This document shows positions 35,179 to 47,609 of a DNA stretch of 64,000 nt, piece after piece. Position 1 is the first letter of the stretch. Every line of letters begins with the position of its first letter. Under the pieces are notes generated by a model that was not told where the DNA came from, did no database searches, and saw only the letters and a program-made list of their open reading frames with translations. The stretch is from Hyperoodon ampullatus (taxonomy: Eukaryota > Chordata > Mammalia > Artiodactyla > Ziphiidae), in the NCBI GenBank assembly GCA_949752795.1, contig OX457061.1:30942425-31006424 (forward strand). The letters run 5' to 3'. A program made the translations under genes and the position numbers.

Positions 35179-38100
35179 GTTATCTTCTAGGAGTTTTACA
35201 GTCAGATCTTACATTTGATCTTTAACCCATTTTGAGTTTATTTTTGTATATGGTATGAGAAAGTAGTCCAGTTTGATTCTTTAGCATGTGGCTGGCTGGT
35301 TTTCCTAACACCATTTATTGAAGAGGCTGTCTTTTCCCCAGTGTATATTCTTGTCTTTTTTGTCATAGATTAACTGATCATAAGTGCATGGGTTAATTTC
35401 TGGGCTCTCTGTTTTGTTCCATTTTTCTATTTGTCTGTTTTTGAGCAAGTACCACACTGTTATGACTACTGTAGCTTTGTAGTACAGTTTGCAATGAGGG
35501 AGCATGATACCTCCAGCTTGTTCTTCTTTCTCAGATTGTTTTGACTATTTATGGCCTTCTGTGTTTCCATACAAATTTTAGAATTATTTGTTGTAATTAT
35601 ATGAAAAATGCCATTGATATTTTGATAGGGATTGCATTGACTCTGTGGATTGTGTTGGGGAGTATGGTAATTTTAACAGTATTAGTTCTTCCAGTCCATG
35701 AGTATGGTGTATCTTTCCATTTGTGTCATCTTCAGTTTCTTTTATCAGTGTCTGAGAGTTTTCTGAGTGTAGGTTTCTAACCTCCTTGGGTTAGATTTAT
35801 TCCTAGGGCTTTGTTTTGTTTTTTATTTGTGATGCAATTGAAAATGAGATGTTTTCTTAATTTCTCATTGTGGTAGTTTGTTGTTAGTATATAAAAACAT
35901 AACAGATTTTCTGTATATTAATTTTCTTATCCTGCAACTTTACTGAATTCATTGATGAGTTCTAATATTGATAGTTTGTGGTGGCATCTTTAGGATTTTC
36001 TGTATATAGTATCAAGTTATCTGATATCAGTGATAGTTTTAGTTCTTCCTTTCCAGTTTAGATTCCTTTTATTTCTTTTTCTGGTCTGATTTCTGTAGCT
36101 AGGCCTTCCAATACTATGTTGAATAAAGTGGCAAGAGTGGGCACCCTTGTCTTGTTCCTTATTTTAGAGGAAATGCTTTCAGCTTTTCACCTTTGAGTAT
36201 GATGTTAACTGTGGGAGGCTTGTCATTTATGGCCTTTAGTATATTGAGGTATGTTCCTTCTATGTCAACTTTGTTAACAGTTTTTATCGCAAATGGATGG
36301 TGAATTTTGCCAAAAGTTTTTTTCCACATCTATTAAGATGACTGTGTGATTTTTATTTTTCAATTTGTTAATGTAGTGTATCACATTGATTGATTTAGAG
36401 TTGTTAAATCATCCTTGCATCACTGGGATAAATGCCATTTGATCATAGTATATGATCCTTTTAACATCTTGAATTCGGTTTGCTGATATTTTGTTGAGAA
36501 TTTTTGCATCTATGTTCATCAGTGATATTGGCCTGTAATTTTCTTTTTCTGTGACGTCTGTGTCTAGTTTTGGTATCACGGTGATGCTGGCCTCATAGAA
36601 TGAGTTTGGAAGCATTCCTTCCATTTCAATTTTTTGGTATAGTTTGAGAAGGATAGGTGTTAATTCTTCTTTAAGTGTTTGGTAGAATTCACCTGTGAAG
36701 CTCTCTGGTCCTGGACTTTGGTTTGTTGGGAGTTGTTTGATTACTGAATCAATTTCCTTCCTGGTAATCAGTGTATACATATTTTCTGTTTCTTCCTGAT
36801 TCAGTCTTAGAAGATCGTATGTTTCTAGGAATTTATTCATTTCTTCTAGGTTGTCCATTTTTTGGGCATATAATTGTTCATAGTAATCTCTTGTGATGCT
36901 TTGAATTTCTGTGGTGTTGGTTGTAACTTCTCTTTCATTTCTGATTTTCTTTATTTGGGCCTTCTCTTTTTCTCTTGATGAGCCTGGCTAAAGGCTTACC
37001 AATTTTGTTTGTCTTTTCAAAGAACCCACTCTTAGTTTCCTTGATCTTTTCTATCACCTTTTAGTCACTGTTTCATTTTATTTTTGCTCTGGTCTTTATT
37101 GTTTCTTTCCTTTTATTAACTTTGGGTTTTGTTCATTCTTCTTTTCCCAGTTCCTTTAGATGTATGGTTAGGTTTTTTATTTGAGATTTTTCTTGTTTCC
37201 TGAGGTAAACTTGATCACTATAAACTTTCCTCCTAGAACGGCTTTTGCTGCGTGTCATAGATCTTGGATTGTTGTATTTCTGTTCTTATTTGTCTCCAGG
37301 TATTTTTTGATTTCCTCTGTGATTTCTTTAGTGACCCATTGCTTGATTAGTAGCATATTGTTTACCCTTCACATGTTTGTGGCTTTTGCAGTTTTTTTCT
37401 TATAGTTGATTTCTACCAACTATGGTCTCATCTCATTGAGGTCAGAAAAGATGCTTGATATGATTTCAGTATTCTTAAATTTATTGAGATTTGTTTTGTG
37501 CCCTAGCATGTGATCTATCCTGGACAGTGTTCTATGAGCACTTGAAAAGAATGTGTATTCTGCTGCTTTTGGATGGGATGTTCTCTGTATATCAATTAAG
37601 TCCATCTGATTTAATGTGTCATTTAAGGCCAGTGTTTCCTTATTGATTTTCTGTCCATTAATGTAAGTGGGCTGTTAAAGTCCCCTACTATTCTTGTGTT
37701 AATAATACAATCAGCAACTAACAATTAATAATACAAGAAACTGTGTCAATTTCTCCCTTTGTCTGCTAATATTTGCTTTATGTGTTTAAGTGCTCCTGTG
37801 TTGGGTACGTATGTATTTACAATTGTTATATCTGCTTCTTGGTCATTATATGATATGCTTCTTTGTTTCTTGTTACAGTCTTTGTTTTAAAGTATATTTT
37901 CTCTGTTCTAAGTATTGCTACCCCAGCTTTCATTTCATTTCCACTTGTATGGGATACCTTTTTCCATCCCCCGCCACTTTCAGTCTGTATCTGTCTTTAG
38001 ATCTGAAGTGTGTCTCCTGTAGGCAGCATATAGATGGGTTTCATTTTTTTATTGATTCAGCCACTCTATGTCTTTTGATTAGAGAATTTAGTCTATTCAC

Positions 38101-39893
38101 ATTTAAACAATTATTAATAGGTGTGTACTTATTCCCATTTTGTTAATTGTTTTCTGGTTGTTTTTGTAGTTCTGTTTTGTTCCTTTCTTCTTCGTTTGCT
38201 CTCTTCCCTTGTGATTTGATGACTATCTTTAGTGTTACGTTTGGATTCCTTTCTCTTTTTTGTGTATCTATTATAGATTATTGATTTGTGGTTATTATGA
38301 GGTTCATATATAACAACATATATTTATACATGATTATTTTAAGTTGATAATCTCTTAAGTTCAAAGACATCCTAACAAGGAGGGTGCAATTTTAACACCC
38401 TCTTCCCCCTGCAATGTTTAATGTTTTTGGTGGATGGACGTGGGTCCTGGCATGGCTGACATTGGGTTCCAGGGGTTCCAGGGCTAATGTCAGTCTGCTG
38501 GTGGGCAGGGCTGGTTCCCAGCATGGGTGGCTGCAAAGTTTGGTGAGTCCTGGGGCAGGTGCTAGCCTGCTGGTGGATAGGCCTGTGTCCCAGCATAGCT
38601 TACAGTAGGTCTTGGCCCTCTGGTGGGTGGGAGTAGGTCCTGGGGTAGCTCTCTATGGTGCCTGGGGCTGGTGTTGACCCATTGGATAGTGAGATTGGGT
38701 CCCTGCATGGCTGGCTGCTTGTCCTGGGTGTGTGTGGGGGGGTCCTGGGCCTGGGGTAACCAGCTGGTGGGCAGGTAAGCCCCTGGTGCTGATAGGCTAA
38801 AGGGAGGACTCCAAAATGGCGCTTGTCAGCACCAGTGTCCTTGTGGTAGAACAAGTTCCCCAAAATGTCTGTGACTAGCAATCATGTCCCCAGGTGGGTT
38901 GAAATTGCCTCCTGCCTGTCTAGGAGGCTCTCCCAAGATCAGCAAGTGAGTCTGATCCAGACTCATTTCAAATTACTATATCTGTGCTGGGTTTTGGAGC
39001 ATGTGAGATTTTGTGTGTGTCCTTTAAGAGTGGAGTCTCTGTTTTCTACTGCCCTCTGACTCTCCAGTGTGCAAACCCTGCTGACCTTCAAAGTCAGATG
39101 TTCTGGAGTCTTGTTTTCCTGGTTCAGGGTCCCAGGGCTGAGGGCCCATATGGGGCACGGATCCCCCTCTCCCTGGGGAGAACCTCTGCAATTGTGATTA
39201 TCCTCCCATTTGTGGGTTGCCTACCCAGAGGTGTGGATCTTCCCTGTACCATATCTCCACCCCACTATTCATCTAATTGTGATTCCTCCTTTATATCTTT
39301 AGTTGTGGGAAATCTTTTCTGCTAGTCTTCAGATCACTCTCTTCAATAGCTGCTCTTGTAATTTTTGTGTGCCCATAGGAGGAGATAAGCTCAGGGTCTT
39401 CCTACTCAGCCATCTTGGCTATACCTTGTATATATCAATATATGTTCATTTTTATAATGATACACTTTATATATGATTATATATTCATTAAAGTTTATGT
39501 TTAAATTATAATTCATGTTATATAACAGTATTTCAGTAATTTGGGGGATACAACTTTGTCAAAAAAATAAAACTGAAGTTAGTTATTTAAAAAAAACTAA
39601 AATAGACAATTTTGATTATAAAATACCCATTACAAAATTTTAAATATTAGAAAAATAGATCATGAAAAATATGAGTACCATATTTCCTCCATCCCCACTG
39701 TTAACAGTATATTTATAAGCAATTATTTTTTTAAAAATTCATGTTTGATTAGATTTGTGAAATATTTGTTCATCTATGATTAAATTTGTGAAGGGGAAAT
39801 GAGATGTTCTTTGCTCTTAGGTTTATTCAAATATGCAGTGAACCAGACTGTATTTTGTGAAATAATATCTCAATATTTTTCTTCATGCTTTAG

Positions 39894-40030
39894 GTACGTA
39901 TTCTTTTTGGATCCATGCAATCTGGACTTGATAAACCGGAAGATCAAGTCTGTAGCACTGTGTGTAGCAGCATGTCCAAGACAAGAACTGAAAACCCTAA
40001 GTGATGTTCAGAAGTTTGCAGAGATAAATG
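39894..40030 (+). CDS. SLC44A1: SLC44A1 internal exon (extracellular loop 1)
   Basis: This exon continues the CTL1 extracellular loop. The first G completes a Lys codon split by the previous intron. Then 45 residues follow, starting [16 protein letters not shown] and ending DVQKFAEIN, plus one base of a Gly codon. Three loop cysteines are visible: DPC, and two in ALCVAACPR. The terminal Asn, with Gly-Ser contributed across the next splice junction, forms an N-G-S glycosylation sequon, which I recall as Asn135 in human CTL1. The acceptor is ttcatgctttag and the donor is gtgaga at 40031. Entry phase 2, exit phase 1, length 137 nt. It is separated from the previous exon by a 34.4-kb repeat-filled intron. 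Confidence 0.95.
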
Positions 40031-40189
40031 GTGAGACAGTAGGCCATCCAAGTCTACAGTCCAGTCACTGTTAAATATTGTGTTTGCCTTTCAATATAAA
40101 TTTGTCCTAGCATTAAATAAATCATCAAAAAACCTTAGAAAGAAAAAGAGAAGTGAAGGTGCTTTTGGACTTCCTTGATATAAATTATT

Positions 40190-40345
40190 ATAGTCACCTA
40201 GGGAGCTTGTTGAAACTCCAGATTCCTAGGCCCCACCCAGGGAAATTCTGACTGTGTAGGTCTTTGGGCTCTGGAAATTTCTATTTTTTACAAATGTTTC
40301 AGGTGATTTTGATGTAGCCTGTTTGAGTATTTGGGAATTACTAGA
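40190..40345 (+). mobile_element. hAT-type nonautonomous DNA transposon fragment (MER5-like)
   Basis: Landmarks are gtcacctagggagcttgtt, aggccccacccaggg and ttcaggtgattttgatg. They match the widespread MER5-type element of the hAT-Charlie group from memory. It starts about 160 bp after the 39894 exon. Confidence 0.65.
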
Positions 40346-41109
40346 CTACTCTATGGGAAATTTGTGGGTTTTTCCCCCTCTTCCTAAGTATAGGTTAAAA
40401 GTATTTCAATTAGTTTATTTTATTTTTACCCCTGGATGTAATATATGTCTATGATAAGAAATTTGAAAAGTTCAGAAAAAAAAATAAATGAAGTAAAAAG
40501 GAAAATTCTAGCATTTTTCAAATTTTGTGTTTTGCTTTTTTAATTACACATTATGTCTTAACCATTTTTCAAAGAAATAAGTTTTGAGAAACTGAGGTTA
40601 AACTTATGGGAATTCCCTGAGAAAACAAGCATAGTCAATTTCCTGAACTCTAGCTCTCTTCTCTTGGGTTGCTAATCTCCAGGTGCTATCCTCAGCTCCA
40701 TATGACTCACAGCATTTCTCTTCAGAGAATTTTTTTTTTAACCTCTCTTCGTGGAGGGCTGCATAGTGATAGTCCTTCAAGCCTGTATTTTTCCATGGGG
40801 TTTCACATTTGTATTTTGTGTATAAGAATCCTCAGAGCTACCTCAGTCCTGCCCAAGCTCACAGGCTAGTTCTAGCCTTGGAACAAGGGCTGACTCAGGC
40901 ATCCACCTGGTGTAACTTCTGGCTGGGTGGAGAAACACCCCGGGGACATAACTATACACATACCAGCATGGCTCCAGAGTGTTTCAGATGGGGGTGCTAG
41001 CCTTCTGAGGGCAGAAGGACTGCAGCCTTCCAGACTGGCAGTATTCCTGTCCCATTGCTACATGCCCTCCACATAAGATAGTAGGAAGAACATGGGATTG
41101 ATTTGGATC

Positions 41110-41320
41110 TGGATTCTACTCTGCTTCTGTCACTGATGGACTGTATAATGAGGGACAGAAGGTATAGCCTCTCTGAGCCTAGATTTCCTCAACAGAAAAA
41201 AGGTAGATTTAAAATAATGCCCCTCTCTTAGGTTGCTGTGAGGATTAAATGAGATGATGCATGAAGAATACTGGGCACTTGGTGGGCATTGAATAAAGAG
41301 GTACCAACTATTCTTTAAGA
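41110..41320 (+). mobile_element. MIR fragment
   Basis: Landmarks are tctgagcctagatttcctca, gaggattaaatgagatgatg and gcattgaataaagag. Confidence 0.6.
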
Positions 41321-41479
41321 TTTCATTTTCTAGTCCCACATGATATCCTCACATGTGTTGATTTGCTGAGTCTAATACCAGAACTATCAGCTCTGTCATT
41401 ATCAGGTTTCAGGGATGGATGAGTTATTCCTTAAGCGTTTTCCTAAAATATTAGACAATGTGAGCATATGTAGTATACT

Positions 41480-41755
41480 CTGAGAAGTGGTATCATTGAG
41501 TGGTTAATAGTAGAGACTCTGGAACTAGATTATCTGGGTTCAAATGTTGGTCCTGCTACTTAATATCTGTGAGACCCTGGGCAAGTTACTTAATCTCTCC
41601 ATGCCTCAATTTCCCCATCTATGAAATAGGGATAATATTTTTACCTAAAGTACCTCATAGAGTTGTTATGAGGAGTTAATGCATGAAAAAATCATTAAAA
41701 CAATGTTTGGCTAATGTAAGTTGTTAAAAAAAAAGTGTTGGCTACTGCTGTTACA
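41480..41755 (+). mobile_element. MIR fragment
   Basis: Nearly full-length MIR: tctgggttcaaatgttggtc, accctgggcaagttactta, ctcaatttccccatctatg and gttgttatgaggagttaatg. Confidence 0.72.
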
Positions 41756-41794
41756 TCATCATCATCATCATCATCATTATTATTATTATTATTC
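41755..41794 (+). repeat. Compound (ATC)n(ATT)n microsatellite
   Basis: About seven ATC units are followed by about six ATT units at the 3' end of a MIR fragment. Confidence 0.9.
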
Positions 41795-41814
41795 TACCAA
41801 TGAAATGTAATACT

Positions 41815-42295
41815 CTTCCTCTCTCCAGTCTCTAACTTCTAGTGCCCTTACATACTGCTGCCATATTAATATTCCTAGAGCTTCAATCATGTTAATCTCT
41901 TATACAGAAATCAGTGGTAAGAAAATAAAATAAAAGTCTATATGTCTTACCCTAGCATTTAAAACTATGATCTAGTATTGAACTAACTTCTAACAAGTTC
42001 TCTTGGACATACCAGATGTGTCTTGGTCCCTTGAGCCTGACATATCATCTGGAGGGCCAGAAAAGAGCTAGTTCCTTGTTGGCTGTATTGCCTGCTCTGA
42101 TGATCCACTGGGGAGAAATGCTCCATGCTGCCCTGCTTTTATGCTATGATTCCAGGCCCCTATCCTGGGTGAATATGATACCGAGTATGGCCTTAATAGG
42201 CCCTGATAAGAAGCCCCTTCTGGTGAGTTTTGCAGCTTTGTATTACCCATAGTATCTTGCACAAAGTGGGTGCTCAGGAGTATTAATGAATAAAC
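41815..42295 (+). mobile_element. LINE-2 fragment
   Basis: Diverged sense L2-like sequence with cttcaatcatgttaatctc near its start and the terminal gtgggtgctcaggagtatta then tgaataaa. Boundaries are approximate. Confidence 0.55.
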
Positions 42296-42829
42296 ATTAT
42301 TTCAGAAAACAGACCTCTTAGATTGGTGCCTAGTGACAAAGGCACCCTTAGGCTTTTGAGGCAGCTGTTTGCAAAGTAAGTTAACAGATTAGGCATTTTA
42401 AAAGGTAATAATAATGGCAGCATCAAAAGGCATGGCAATGGAGGATGGAGAAGATAATAATTTAAAAAAGCAAATAGAAAACTATAAAATTGTAATAGAG
42501 AGAGAGCCTTTAGTGTAGGGGCCTAAACACTTTAATTTTAACAGCAACCCTAAGTTGAAATTTCTGAATTTCTCAAAAAAATCCATATTGTTTTTTGGAT
42601 TGGTGACTTAAAACTGGAGGTACAAATTGATTTGGAAGGAGCAGATAATTTTTATTATTATCTGTGTCCATTTGTTGTTACAGCTATATTTCTGTTAGAA
42701 AATACACAGTTCTTTGACCTCAAATATATAGCTCTCAGTCATTAATTTCAGAGAGGTATATCTTTAAAAGATAATTTAGGTTTAAGTGGGAACTTTCCAA
42801 ATCTGTAAGAGAATTGTTAAATGTCCATG

Positions 42830-44530
42830 AAAAAACCCTAATGCATGAGAAAACTGCAAAGCTCCTAAAAGAAAACATAAGGGAAATCTTCCTGATATTG
42901 GATTTGGCAATAATTTCTTGGATGTGAACCAAAAGCACAGGCAACAAAAGAAAATGTAGATAAATTGAACTCACCAAAATTTAAAACTTCTGTGAGTCAA
43001 ACACAATCAACAGAGTGAAAGGCAGGCAACCCATGGAATGGGAGAAAATGTTTGCAAATCTTTGCATCTGCTAAGGGGTTAATATCCAGAATATATAAAG
43101 AACTCTACAACTCAACAGCAAGTAGAAACCTACAACCTAATTAAAAAATGGGCAAAGGACTTTAGACATTTCTTCAACAAAGATATATGAATGGCCAATA
43201 ATAAGGATATGAAAAGATGCTGAACATCACTAATCATAAGGGAAATGCAGATTAAAACCACAGTGAGATACCACCTCACACCCACTGGGATGGCTACAAT
43301 AAAAACAAAAAAACAGAAAGTAACAAATGTTGGTGAGGATGTGGAGAAATTGGAATCCTTGTGCACTGTTGGTTGGAATATAAAATGGTGTGTCTGCTAT
43401 GGAAAACATTATGTGGTTCCTCAAAAATTAAAAAATGGAATTACCAAAAGGATTTCTAGGGCAGTGAAAATACTTTGTATAATACTATAATAATGGATAC
43501 ATGTCATTATACATTTGTCCACGCCCATAGAATGTATAGCAACAAGGATGGCCCCTAATGTAAACTGTGGACTTTGGGTGATTATCATTGGTCATTGTAG
43601 TTTTATCAGTTGTATCAAACATACCACTCCAGGGTGAGAATGTTGATAATGGTGGAGGCTGTGCATATGTGGGGGGTATGAGGTATACGGGAAATCTTGT
43701 ACCTTTTTCTCAGTTTTGCTGTGAACCTAAAACTGCTCAAAAAAAACCTTAAGTCTTAGAAAAAAATAGATTGCTATATGACCCAGAAATCCCACTTTTA
43801 GAAGAATTGACAACAGGATTTCAAAGAGATATTTGCACACTCATGTTCATTGCAGCATTATTCTGCCAAGAGGTAGAAGCAACCTAAATGTCCATTGACG
43901 GATGAATGGATAAAGAAAATGTGGTATATATCAATGCACACAATGGAATATTAGTCAGCCTTAAAAAATAAGGAAATCTCGGGCTTCCCTGGTGGCGTAG
44001 TGGTTGAGAGTCCACCTGCCGATGCAGGGGACACAGGTTCGTGCCCCGGTCCGGGAAGATCCCACATGCCGCAGAGCGGGTGGGCCCGTGAGCCATGGCC
44101 GCTGAGCCTGCACGTCCGGAGCCTGTGCTCCGCAACGGGAGAGGCCACAACAGTGAGAGGCCTGTGTACCGCAAAAAAATAATAATAATAAGGAAATCTT
44201 GTCATATACTATAACAGGATGAACCTTGAAGATATTATTCTAGGTGAAGTAAGCCAGTCACAAAAAGACAAACACTGCATGATTACACTTATATGAGGTA
44301 TCTAATGTAGTCAGATTCTTTAAAGGTAGAATGGTGGTTGCCAGGGGCTGGTGGGGGAAGGGGAAATGGGAAGATGGTGTTCAGTGGGTATAGAGTTTCA
44401 GTGTTGCAAGGTGAAAAAATTCTGGAGATCTGTTGCACAACAATATACATATAGGTAACACTGCCATACACTTTAAAAAATGCTTAAGATGGTACATTTT
44501 ATGTTATGTGTTTTTACCACAGTTTTTTTT
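42830..44530 (+). mobile_element. LINE-1 3' part with two nested insertions
   Basis: A sense L1 with ORF2p C-terminal sequence (near 43141, ggcaaaggactttagacatt, onward) and 3' UTR. About 43455-43765 looks like a separate LINE 3'-end segment (aactgctcaaaaaaaacc end) inserted into it. A CHR SINE occupies 43981-44187. The host continues to an A/T-rich end near 44530. Confidence 0.78.
43981..44187 (+). mobile_element. CHR-type SINE, short form, nested in L1
   Basis: This sense copy starts gggcttccctggtggcgtag and ends in gcaaaaaaataata. The duplication ataaggaaatct is at 43968-43979 and 44188-44199. It interrupts the 3' part of a + strand L1. Confidence 0.9.
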
Positions 44531-44532
44531 AA

Positions 44533-44897
44533 AAAAGAAGGAAATTCTGACCCATGCTACAATATGGATGGACTTTGAAGATATTATGTTAAATGAAATA
44601 AGCCAGACACAGAAGGACAAATGTATGATTCCCCTTATATGAGATACTTAGAGTAGTCAAATTCACAGAGATGGAAAGTGGAATGGTAATTTCCAGGGGC
44701 TATGGGGAGAGACGAATGGGAAGTTACTGTTTTATATATAAAGAGTTTCAATTTTGCAAGATGAAGAGTTCTGGAGATGGATGATGGTGATGGTTGCACA
44801 ACAGTGTGAATGTACTTAGTGCAACTGAACTGTACACTTAGAAATGGTTAAGATAGTTAATTTTTTGTTATGTGTATTGTACCACAATTTAAAAGTT
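44533..44897 (+). mobile_element. Second LINE-1 3' end adjoining the first
   Basis: Starting at aaggaaattctgacccatg, this 365-bp segment parallels 44188-44528 landmark for landmark: gaagatattat, aataagccag, tgggaag and tctggaga. It is about 80 percent similar by eye. It is either a local duplication or an independent insertion at the tail of the first L1. Confidence 0.75.
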
Positions 44898-44938
44898 CAT
44901 GAAAGAGAGGGATCCTGTTTGGGGTAGTAACTTTTTTT

Positions 44939-45326
44939 TCTTTAATTAGTTTATTTATTTTTGGCTGCATTGGGTCTTCGCTGCTGTGCGTGGGCTTTCT
45001 CTAGTTGCGGTGAGCGGGAGCTACTCTTCGTTGTGGTCGTGTGAGAGCTTCTCATTGCGGTGGCTTCTCTTGTTGTGGAGCACGGGTTCTAGGTGTGCAG
45101 GCTTCAGTAGTTGCGGCATGCAGGCCCTAGAGCGCACAGGCTTCAGTAGTTGTGGTGTGCGGGCTCAGTACTTATGGCTTGCGGGCTCTAGAGCGCAGGC
45201 TCAGTAGTTGTGGCGCATGGGCTTAGTTCTCCGTGGCATGTGGGAACTTCACCGACCAGGGCTCGAACCTGTGTCCCCTGCATTGGCAGGCAGATTCTCA
45301 ACCACTGCGCCGCCAGGGAAGTCCCT
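44939..45326 (-). mobile_element. CHR-type SINE, long form
   Basis: This antisense copy runs from ttaattagtttatttattt to ccagggaagtccct. The duplication ggggtagtaactttttt is at 44921-44937 and 45327-45343. It contains several ttcagtagttgtgg-type internal units and reaches about 390 bp. Confidence 0.88.
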
Positions 45327-47609
45327 GGGGTAGTAACTTTTTTAATGATGATTTTAAACCTTATTTTAAGATGCAAGGTAAAATAACATTTTTCTTGCCA
45401 GAATGAAAAGATAATATAAATCCTTTTCAGAGTTTTAAGTTTCCATGACAACGTTTGAAGGTACTTTTTAGCACTTAACCATCCATTCATGTGAACTTTT
45501 ATTACCTTTACAAACTATTTAAAATCTTTATACGGAAAAGCTCTTAGTTCCTGTAGTAATATAAGAAATGCATTTATTAAGCAAATAATATTTCCTCAAT
45601 TCTTTGTTTCTTTTGGACAAGAAAGAGGAGATGTCTTCTTGGACATTCCACTTAAGTTCGTGGAATGCTTCTGTCAAATATGTCTGACTAGAATAGAAAG
45701 CTTGGAAGAAATAGCTGGAAATTAGATTAGTTATGTGAAGATGCTGCCATATTACAAGGAGCTTTAAAAGACAGGCAGAAGATTTCAGATGAATATAAAA
45801 GTATAAGTTTCAGTACATGAATTGAGTGGTAGGTGTATAAATGTGCATTTTATTATTTTGGTTCATAGTTTACATAGACACAAATCATAAATATATGATG
45901 CTAGAGACTAAAACAATTTAACAATTGCCTTTAAAAAATTAGAGTTGCCAAATACCATAAGGACTCAGTATTAAACTTCTTTGGTTCTTTGTTTATCATC
46001 TTGCTGCAGTGGTGCATGAGTTTCCTGGGGGCAGGATCATGCTCTATTCATCTCTGAATATCTAAGCCCTAATATAGGACCTCACATAGCAACTATTCAT
46101 GTTTTTTGAAAGAATAATAGACTGAATTTCCCTCTTCATCTCTATTGCCACTTAATAATTTCTCATTCTCTTAACATCCTATCCTTTGCTCAATTCTGTA
46201 TCCATGTGAGTTGCCACCAGTAGGCAAATTGTTTAGCTTCAGTCTAACGAGAATTGCTGTGAAATCAGTTCTTTTTATTCATCTCTAAATAATTCATCTT
46301 ATTCATTCATTTATCTCTCTTATACATACTCTCCAAGGATTATTCATGCCTTTTATTCTCTTAAGCTCTCTTGTTCTTCCTCTTTCCTAACCTTATGCCC
46401 TACAGAGGAAACTAAAACCATCTGGTGAGAGCTCCCACCTGAGTTCTTATTTTCATCAGAGCATGAACCCAGCAATGTTTCTTCCCTCTGGTTTCTGATG
46501 AAGAAGTGTCTTTCCTCCTTTATTATCATTATTTTTGAAAACTCAATAATGTATACATTGTAGGGGGGAAAAGAATCACCCTCCCTCTGAAACTAACTTC
46601 AGCTTTACATGAGACTTTCATCTCAGCCCAGCCAGACCATGACAGGTGGTGAAGGGAAGGGAACGTAATGCCTGCTCAGATGTTCTTCCCCTTCCTCTCC
46701 CCCTTCCCTAACTCTGGCCCTACCACCACCTCTGGCCTGTAGTCCACCCTTCACTTTATTCCACTGTCCCCATTGTTCAGCATGGGCATCTGAGTCTGAA
46801 TAGGTAAATCAGACTTAAGCCCTGCGTTTTGTTTCAACGTACCATTTATTGGTACCTACTTTGTGTCATGCAGTGTGGCAGATGCTTTACATGTCATTTT
46901 ATTCTTTCCACATGCAGTCTAAATTCTAAAGAAAAGTTTAGAAATGAGAATAACCTGTAGGTTGGGGGCTGGCTGCATGTTCTCAGTTGGTGCTAATATT
47001 TTACATGGAATTCCTTATTTTCTTTTGTATTACTCTTATCAAACTATTGTATCAATATTTATTTTGTTTTCCCTAACACAGTAGTAAGATGACAGAATTC
47101 TTATTTTCCTCTTGTTTGTGTCCCATTTATAGCACTCCTATTTAAGAGTGCTTCTTCAGTGTATTGTATTTTGTATAAATTCTGAGAGCTTTATGACCTG
47201 CCAATTGGACCATGTTCACATTTTGAGTAGAGCCATGCAGCTTGGTGCTTTCTCAGTGATCACTGCTGAAAATCATGAAAGATTATGTGGTCCATTCATA
47301 GAAGATTTATGAATACTAACAAGCCTTTTGATTATCATTATCTGGTTGGTAAGTGTAGAGTTAGTATGAATGGACAATCAGATTATTACCCTCTTTTTTT
47401 TACCTGGCAGTAACACTATAACTTAAACCAGAGAGTATGTATTCTTTTTGGCCACAGTGAATCAAAAGATTGGTCTTGATCTAATTTATAAATGAATAAA
47501 ATGTACAACCGTAGCAACTGATTTAATTGCCTCCAAGTCAGAGACCAGCAAGGGAAACTTGATTGTTAAAAAGGGGAGGAAAAAATCCTTAAATTTAGTA
47601 ATGCAATTT

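Larger units (their letters stand above)
33455..39418 (-). mobile_element. Long antisense LINE-1, apparently ORF1-deleted, with nested insertions
   Basis: Read on the minus strand, 39418 starts with the L1-type 5' end (gccaagatggctgagtagg). A GC-rich 5' UTR-like segment reaches about 38425. Then comes an inter-ORF-like linker and ORF2 from about 38150. Visible ORF2 parts are endonuclease segments (about 38130-37420, including a GDFN motif near 37675 and a TFFSSAHRT stretch), the start of the reverse transcriptase (36858-36409, [20 protein letters not shown]), and the C-terminal and 3' UTR parts to the tail at 33455. Many stops and frameshifts are present. A short SINE (34267-34480) and an L1 3' UTR piece (34912-35178) are inserted. 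No ORF1 sequence was recognised. It is dead and non-autonomous. Confidence 0.85.
5448..39893 (+). other. SLC44A1: SLC44A1 34.4-kb intron
   Basis: The donor is gtgagt at 5448 and the acceptor ttcatgctttag ends at 39893. The content is dominated by transposons listed separately. Stretches where I recognise nothing beyond AT-rich intronic sequence are about 5450-7275, 9790-10555, 11770-12570, 15560-16880, 18900-19880, 20460-21120, 22900-23550, 27370-29180, 29620-30150, 30580-31545 and 32910-33320. A possible old LINE scrap lies near 6780-6900. 25050-26260 is repeat-poor and described separately. No alternative SLC44A1 exon and no independent gene was recognised. Confidence 0.85.

Noticed and set aside
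36409..36858. 149-codon minus-strand open frame with reverse-transcriptase motifs
   Set aside because: It is a surviving piece of ORF2 in a long, otherwise broken L1, not a cellular gene.
38372..39325. Several overlapping open frames in a GC-rich stretch that could look like a gene or CpG island
   Set aside because: The stretch is the 5' UTR-like part of the antisense L1 and ends in the typical L1 5' terminus at 39418. The open frames follow from its composition.
39780..40074. Extended 91-codon open frame through the 39894 exon
   Set aside because: It shares the exon frame but reads into the intron on both sides. The acceptor and donor define the coding part as 39894-40030.
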